From Pseudomonadota bacterium (GTDB lineage Bacteria; Myxococcota_A; UBA9042; GCA-2863065): a stretch of 34,079 nucleotides of DNA. Within the stretch, counting starts at the first letter, position 1. Each line of letters opens with the position of its first letter. The DNA is taken from contig CANMLD010000023.1 in assembly GCA_947498315.1 (NCBI GenBank), positions 1-34,079 on the forward strand. Direction: 5' to 3'. The notes beneath the pieces were generated by a model. The model saw only the letters and a list, made by a program, of their open reading frames with translations. It did no database searches and was not told the DNA's origin. Shown piece after piece: positions 24,348 through 33,300 of this stretch. A program made the position numbers and the translations under genes.

Positions 24348-27300
24348 ATGCGAAACACCCGACCGAGCACCCTTCCAGGCCACGCTTTTGCGCCGTCAAC
24401 CACTGCCTGGGCCGTCCTAGCGATGGCTTGCACGGTAGGTCTGGCTGCACCCGCATCCGCGGCCACCATCAACGTCGACACGACCACCGATGAGCTGAGC
24501 AACAACGGGACGTGCTCGCTTCGGGAGGCGATTCTGACCGCCGGTGAGGTCGCGACGTACGATGAGTGTGGCACCGGAACGGCGGGCGAAGACACCATCG
24601 TGCTGGCCGCCGGGACGTATACGATCACGTTGACGGGCGCGGGCGAAGACCTCGGCGCCACCGGCGACTTCGACATCACGACGGCGGTGGTCCTAGAGGG
24701 ACCCTCTGGCGTGCTCACGACCATCGTAGGACCCGCTAACGACCGGGTCTTCCACGTTCTCACCGGCGGCACGTTGACGTTGAACCGCTTGGCCGTGGAC
24801 GGCGGGAACATCACGACCCAAACCGCCCTCGGTGCCGGCGTGCTCGTGGACAGTGGGACCACGTTCACCGCGAACGACTGTCGGTTCTACGACTCAGACG
24901 CTGGAAACAACGTGGGTTGCAATAGTGACTCTGACAAAACCGGAAAGGGGGGGGCCATCGCCTCGTCCGGCACGACCGTCATCCGGCGTTGCGCCTTCGA
25001 CAACAACAAGAGCCAGCGCGGCGGCGCCATCGCCGCGGGAGCAGGTACGGTCGCCATCTTCAATAGCACCATCACGACCTCCAACGGCAATGCGGGTAAT
25101 TCAGGGTGCCTGTCCGATGAAGGTGCCGTCTTTGCCGAGGGGACAGCCAACATCCAGCTCGACAATGTGACCCTGAAGGGAAACATCCTGGACACCGCCG
25201 GAGGCAGCGGCATCAGCGTCATCGGGAACACCGCCACCGTCTCATACCGGAACTCCATCATCGCGGACACTTGTGCCATCACGAGTAGCGGTAACCTGGT
25301 GAGTGATGGGTCCAATCAAGTCCCTGAGGCGGCCACCATCTGCCCAAGTAGCTCTACGGGTGACATCACCACTGCGGTTGCAGTGGGCGCCTACGTGAAC
25401 AACGGCGGTCTGACCTCCACCATGCTCCCTGATGCGGCATCGCCGGTGATCAACACGGGGAGCTGCGCTGACTCAACGCTCGTAGCCAACACGGTCACCG
25501 AGGACCAGACGGCCTTCACCCGGGTCTCGCCGTGTGACATCGGCGCTTTCGAGACCCGTTGTTCCACCGACGCGTCGTGCGCGGACTCGGACACCTGCAC
25601 GACGGACACGTGCAATCGGGCCGTCGGTTGCTCGAACGTGACCCCCGCGTCACGCTGCACATCGAACGGGACGTGCGCCAGCAGCGTATGTACCTGCAAC
25701 GCCGGCAGGCTCGGGTCACGCTGCGAGCACACGGTGTCCGTCAGTGCAGCGGCGACGGTCTCCGCAGGCGTCACGTGGACCGTGACGCCCAGCGTCACCA
25801 ACGCCGGTTCGGTCACGAGCACGAGCCCCATCGTGAAGTTGACCGTCCCCAGCGGAACCACCTTTGCGTCCGGCACCGGCTGCACTGCAGCGTTGGATGT
25901 GGTCACGTGCACGCTGTCGAATATCAACGCCGGTGCGACCACGAGCGTGGCAGTCGGCTTCCTCGTGGACTCCACGACGGCTGCCGGCACCGCCTTCTCC
26001 ACCACCATTGACACCACGTCCTTCGGTGAAGCGACGGGGGGAATCTCGACGTCGGCCAGCGCATCGGTCGTCCGGACCGCGGACTTGGTCTTGACGGCGA
26101 CCGCGCCCGCCAACGTCAACGCTGGAGCGAACCTCACCTACACCGTCGGCGTGACCAACAACGGCCCCTCCCGCGCTGACAGCGTCGAAGTCGCCGTACC
26201 GGTGCCCTCTGGGACGGCGTATGTCTCGTCCTCGATCGCGTGCGTCGGTGGTAGCACCCTGACGTGCAGCGTCGGCACCCTGAACCTGGGTGGGGCGACG
26301 TCCTTCACCGTGGTCTTCTCGGTCCCGAGCAACACCGCCGCAAGCACCGTGCTGGCCTCGACGCTCGTCGCGTCGAGCACCTCTACGGAGACGGTCCCGT
26401 CTGACAATACGAAGTCAGCGTCGACCACGGTTCTGCGCTCGAGCGATCTGGTCCTCACCGCGTCTGGGCCGGCGAACGCGACAGCGGGTTCGACGTTCAC
26501 GTACAGCGCGTCCGTGACCAACAGCGGACCCTCGAACGCCTCGGCGGTCGCTGTCTCCGTACCTGTCCCGTCTGGAACTACGTTCGCGAGCGCGTCCATC
26601 ACGTGCACCGGGACGAACCCGCTCTCCTGCCCGCTCGGCGCCTTCGAGAGCGGTGGCAGCGGTAGCTTCACCATCAGCTTCAACTTGCCTGGCACCGCGA
26701 CTGCAGGCACGAACTTGACGTCGACCCTCGTTGCGAGCAGCGCCTCGACCGATCCCGCGTCTGGCAATAACTCCGTCCCCATTACGACGCCGGTCGTCCG
26801 TTCGAGCGATCTGAGCTCGGCCGCATCCACGGCACCCTCGTCGGTCGCCGCAGGCGCGAGCTGGCTGGTCGCATTAGTCGTCCAGAACATCGGGCCCGCC
26901 GACGCTACCGGTGCCTACATCGAGACCACCATCCCATCTGGGCTCTCCTACGATGACCCGTCGTCCACGGACGCGTGCACGACGACCGGCGCTACGAGCG
27001 GCAGTGTCCGTTGTCCGGTGACGGGGACCTTGGCGGTCAACGGATCCGGCAGCTTTACCGTGGCGTTCTTGGTACCGAGCACGTTGGCAGTGGCCTCCTC
27101 GATCAGCACCACGACCACCGTGGCTAGCGGCTCATCCGATCCGACGAGCGGTAACAACAGCGTCACGCTCGGTGGCTCCGTCACTCACACGTCCGATCTC
27201 GTCTTGACCGTGACACCCCCAACGACCGTCAATGCGGGCGCGACCATGACCTACACCGTCAGCGTGACCAACAACGGTGGCCCCTCGGGCGCAGATGGGG

Positions 27301-30300
27301 TCGAGGTCTCGGTGCCCGTTCCGGCGGGGACCACCTTCGCCTCGTCGTCCATCACCTGCACCGGTGGCAGCACCCGCTCGTGTGCCGTAGGTACTGTCGC
27401 CGTTGGCGCGACGTCGACCTTCACCATCGCGTTCACGGTTCCGTCTGCCACATCAACGGCGGTGGCGCTGGTCTCGACTCTCGTCGCCTCGTCCACCTCG
27501 ATCGAGTCCGTCCCGGCAGACAACACCAAGTCGGCGTCCACCACCGTGACCCGCGACAGCAACCTCGCCATCACCGGCTCGGCGCCGACCAACGTGACCG
27601 CGGGTGGTAGCCTCACCTACACCATCTCGGTCGCCAACAGCGGCCCGTCGGATGCGTCCAATGTCGTCGTCTCGGTGCCGGTGCCCACCGGTGCCACCTA
27701 CGCGAGCGCCACCGTCATCTGCACGGGCACGACGACGTTGACCTGCACCCTCGGGACGGTTGACAACGGTGGCAGCGCCGGCTTCTCGATCACGCTCAAC
27801 GTCGGCAGCTCCGTGGCTGCCGCAGCGACAGTGGCTTCGTCCGTCGTCGCGAGCAGCGCCTCGACCGACTCGGTCGCTGGCAACAACACCGTCGCGCTCT
27901 CCAGCACGGCAGTTCGAAGCAGTGACCTGAGCTCGCTCAACTCGACCGCCCCCGCTGCGGCGACGGCCGGGGCCAATTGGCTCGTCACTCTGCAGGTGCA
28001 AAACCTCGGGATCTCCGACGCCGCGAGCGCCTACGTCGAGGCGGCCATCCCGTCGGGCTTGACCTACGTCGACGGGGCGTCGACCACTATCTGCACGGAC
28101 GCTGCCAACAACGGGAAGGTGAAGTGCAATGTCACGGACGCACTCGTCGTCAATGGGTCCGCCACGTTCACGGTCGCGTTCCTCGCGCCTGCGTCCCTCG
28201 CGTCGGGGGCCGAGATCACGACCACCACTGGCGTAGCGAGCGCGTCCACAGACGGCGCGTCCAGCAACAACAGCCTCGTGTTGAGCAGCACCGTGGCTCG
28301 TTCGAGCGACCTGAACGTGACCGGTTCGACCGGCCCCTCGACCGTCGTCGCCGGTAATGCCATTACTTACGTGATCGTCGCTGAGAACTTGGGGCCGTCC
28401 AACGCGACCAATGTCGACATCGACGTCACCTACCCGTCGGGCTCGAGCTTCGACGCGGCCCTGTCCGATCCGGCCTGCGGCGACCTCGTAACGAAGGTTC
28501 AGTGCTCGTTCTCAGGGCTCAACTCTGGCGCGAGCAGGTCGTTCAATGTGGTCTTCAGCAGCGCGCCGTCCTCGGTCGCTGGGGTGGCTTTGACCAGCAC
28601 GGTCTCGGTCTCGTCGTCGTCACCCGATTCGGTTTCGAACAACGACAACAAGCTCATTTCGACGGACGCCACTCGCTCGACCGACCTCGCGGGAAATACG
28701 GCCTCCGGCCCGACCACCGTGGCGGCCGGGTCGAACTGGATCCTCACGTTGCCCCTGTCGAACCTCGGGCCGTCTCATGCCGCCAATGCCTACGTCGAGA
28801 CGACCATCCCCTCTGGGGCCTCCTTCGTCGCCGGAGCGTCCTCCGGAACCTGCTCGACGGTGTCGTCGAAGATCCGCTGCACGTCAGGTACGCTGAGCGC
28901 GGGTGGTTCCGCGACGAAGGCCGTGGCTTTCGCCATACCCTCGTCGACGCTCTCGGGCGACTCTCTGTCCGCCGTCGTCACAACCGGCTCTGACTCACCC
29001 GATGCCGTGTCGACGAACAACGGCGTGACGGTCACCGGCACGGTCACGCGCTTTGACTTGAACCTCAACGGCATGGCGGCGAGCCCCACTACAGCGACCC
29101 CAGCGGGCACCGTCGCCTATACCATCAACTACACGAACGAGGGGACGGCGGGCGTGACGGGGGTCACCATCACGGAGACCGTGCCGTCGAACACACGCTT
29201 CGACGTCGCGACCAGCTCGCCGACCGTCTGGAGCTGCGCTGACCAGAGCGCCGCCGGCACCACCTGCACCACCACGGTCGGCACCGTCAACGCGGGCGGC
29301 TCCAGCAGCGTTCGGTTTGGTGTGCGCGTCGTCAACCCTGTACCGGCCGGTACCTCGACCATCGCCAACACTGCGACCATTAGCAGCGTCGGTGGGATCG
29401 GCGTCGATGCCGATGCGGTCGATGACACGCGCTCGCTGTCCATCAACGTCACGGCGGCGCCGTTCATGACCGCCACGCTCGTGGATTCTCATCAGAGCGA
29501 CGTCGACAGCGACGGGCTCGTCGAGCCCGGAGACACCATCCGGTACGAGCTCGCCGTCGCGAATACCGGTAACACCGACGCGTCGGCAGTAGTCTTCGCG
29601 GGCTCGATCCCGGCCAATACGACCTACGTCGCGAGCTCGCTGAAAGTGAACGGAAGCGCGGTCGGCGGTACCGTCTCTTCCGTAGCCATCGGGTCGGTTG
29701 GCGGCGCGGCCTCGGCAACGGTCACCTTCGACGTCACCGTGAACTCGCCGATCCCCGCGGGAGTCGGAAGTGTTTCCGCAACCGGCGTTGTGTCTGGAGG
29801 CAACTTCACCCAGTTCTCGACGGATGATCCGTCCACGGTAGGGGCCTCGGACGCGACCGTGACGCCAGTCGATGCGGCTCCGAACCTGGCCGTAACCAAG
29901 ACGACCTCGTCGACCAATCTGAGCCCGGCAGGGACGGCGACCTTCAACCTGGGCACCTCCAATGCGGGCAATCAGGCGGCAACCGGCGTCGTGCTCACGG
30001 AGACGGTCCCACCCGGAGCAACTTACGACAGCGCGACCAGCGCGCCGTCGGTCTGGTCCTGCGCCAATGCCAGCCCTGCAGGCACGTCATGTACGCTCAG
30101 CGTTGGCGCGCTTTCCGTCGGCGCCGGTCCTAGCCACAAGTTCGTGGTCAGAGTCTTGACCCCTCTGACCTCGCCTCTGACCGCCATCGCCAACACGGTC
30201 ACCATGGCGGATGATCTCGCCAACGGCGCTGATCCCGTCCCTGCGAACAACACGGCGTCGGCGAGTGCGTCCCTCGCGGCACTCCCTGACGCGTTCGTCT

Positions 30301-33300
30301 CGGTGACGAGTACGACGTCCGAGGCGGCTACCGGCGCGACGGTCAGCTACGTCGTCTCCTACGGGAACAAGGGGACCGCCAACATCGCGAGTCAGACGGT
30401 GACCTTGACCGTACCACCCAAGACCACCTTCCTGCCGGACCAGAGCTCCACCCTCTGGAACTGCTCAGGTGCTGGGGTCGGAGGCACGACGTGTAGTTTC
30501 TTAGGCGCGCAGGCGGCTGATAGTGCTGCCACGGTGCCGTTCGTCGTGAAGGTCGATGACACCCTCACGGCGACCGATGCGTCAATCACCCTTGCCCTCT
30601 CGACGACGATCGCGGGTTCTCCGGCTCAGCTCGACGCGACCAATGATTCGACGACGCTCGTCATCCCCGTTCGTCAGGCTCCGGACCTGCAAGTGACTGC
30701 AACCGCAGGCGCCGCGACGGTCGTAGCGGGTCAAACCGTCGTCTACACAGCGTCCTGGAAGAACATAGGGACTCGCACGTCGTCTGGAGTGGTGCTCTCG
30801 GCCACCGTCCCGGCTAGCACGACGTACGTCGTGGGTGGCGACACCCCGGCGTGGACCTGCCCCAATGGCGGAGCTGCCGGGTCGGTCTGCACCCTCTCTC
30901 TCGGTGACCTCCCAACCGTGACGGCGAGCCCGTTGACCGGGCAGGGCAACCGTACCTTCACCATCGTCGTCGCAGCGTCGGTCCCCGAGGCTTTCAGCGG
31001 CATCACCGCGACGCTGTCCATCACGGACGCGGGTGTGAACCCGTCGGAGCTGAACACCACGAACAATCAGGCCGTCGTGACGACGCCGGCCAAGGCGGCG
31101 CCGGACCTCGCACTATCGGCGGTCGCGAGCGGCGGTTCGGTCACCGTCGGCACACTCCAAGTCTACACCTTCACCTACCGGAACATCGGGGCGGCGCTCT
31201 CCAAGGGCGTCAAGTTGACAGTGAACGTCCCGAACAACAGCACCTCGAACGCCGCAGCGGTGTCACCGACCGCATGGAACTGTCCCGACAGCAGCGCAGC
31301 GGGGACGGCCTGCATCTTCGACGTTGGAGACCTCGCCGCTGGCGCGACCGGGACGGTCGACTTCGCGGTGACTGTGGACTCGACCTTTCCGCGTACCGTC
31401 TCGAACGTCGTGATGACGGCCGACCTGCAGGACGATCCGCTGGACGTCACCCATGTCCCGGAAATTGTGACCTCGAACAATGGCGCGTCCATCACCACGC
31501 CGGTCGACAAGCTGCCCGACCTCAAGGTCACCATGACGGCGGCCGTGCAGGGTGGTGGTGTCGTTCAAACGGGTAGCATCATCACGTACACGCTCAACTA
31601 CTCGAACGTCGGTAATCAGACCGCTTTCGGTGGTGTGCTCACGCAGACCATCCCCCTTTATACGACGTTCACGCCGGATGGAGCGACCTCGTTCGTGTGC
31701 CCGCAAGGGTCCACCGGCGGCAAGAACTGCACTCTGTCCTTGCTGAACCTTCCGCCCTTCGCTTCGGGCTCAACCACGTTCCGCGTGATGGTGGATGCCG
31801 CGCTCCCAGCGGAAGCCACTTCGATCGTCAGCAGCGCGTCCATCGCAGGCAGCGGAAACGACCTCAACTTCACCGACAACACCGTGTCGGTGACGTCCTC
31901 GATCGGTTCGGCGCCAGACCCGGCCTTCATCACGCTCTCACACAACGCGCCCGGCGCGGTGGTGAAGCCGTCCGACCCGATCATCTACACGATGACCTAC
32001 AACAACCTCGGCAGCGCCATCGCGACCACCGTGCACCTCGTCGTCACCGTGCCCCCGGAGACGTCGTTCCGGTCTACCGGCTCCACCGCAGGTTGGAGCT
32101 GTAGCCCCGCCGCCGGTCAAGCGGGCTCGGTCTGCCGACTCAGCGTCGGTCCCATCACCTCGAACAAGTCGCCAACGCCGACGGCCACATTCGCGCTCCT
32201 CGTTGACGCCGAAGTCGCCGCGAACGTCACACAGATCCCGCTCACGGCCACCATTGAGATCACCGGCACGGGCGAACTATCGGAAGCGAACAACAGTCAG
32301 TCGGCCACGGTAAACGTGACGGCGCTTCCAGACCTCATCATCTCCGACATCGATGATGGCAACGTCACGGTGGGTCTCGGAGACACGTTCACATACTCCA
32401 TTACCTACGAGAACGTAGGCCGCCTCAACGCCAGTGGCGTCACTCTGCGTGAGACTGTCCCCGTCGGCACCAGCTTCCTTGCCGCCTCGAGCACGCAGGG
32501 TTGGAACTGCACTCCTGTCGCGGGTCTCGCGGGCGCTGTTTGCACGTACACTGTGGGTGCGCTCGCCATCAATACGCCGTCGTCCGTGCTCTTCTCAGTC
32601 AAAGTGAACAACACGCTGACGAAGAACGAAGCGAGTCTGACCAACACGGCGCAGATCCTCGTCGGCGGCGCGCAAGCGGAGCTATCCACCGTAAACAATA
32701 CGATCACCGAGCTCACCCCGGTAGAGCCCGGGCCAGAGATCGTCGTCACCAAGACTGCGGATTCGACCGTTGTCACCACCAACCAGACGGTGAAGTACAC
32801 GCTCACCATCGAGAACCGCGGCACGGCGGACGCGACTGGCGTCGTCATCACGGAGCGCGTTCCGGCCAATACCACCTTCGTTCAAGGCGTCGACGTCAAC
32901 CAGAACACGTCGGCTCCTATCGTCTGGGGCTGCGCGACCGTCGCGGGCGGGACCCCATGCCCGCTGACCATCGGCTCGCTCCCAAAGAATGGCCCTCCGC
33001 TGAAGCTGACCTACACCGTAAAGGTCAACTCCAGCCTCAATCAGGTTGCCAAGATCACCAATCAGGTGAGCATCGCTGACGACAACGCGAGTGGCGACGA
33101 GCTCGATACCACCAACGACTCCTTCATTCAGGAAGTTCAGGTGGGTGGCGCGCCTGACCTCTCGGTGACCGCAGTTGCATCCCCGGGTAACGTCATTGCC
33201 GGAGCGCTCGTCAGCCTCGACTTCAGCTACCGCAATCTCGGCTCTGAGCCCGCCAACTCGGTCACGTTGGCTGTCACGCTCCCGCCGAAGGTCGCGAGGA

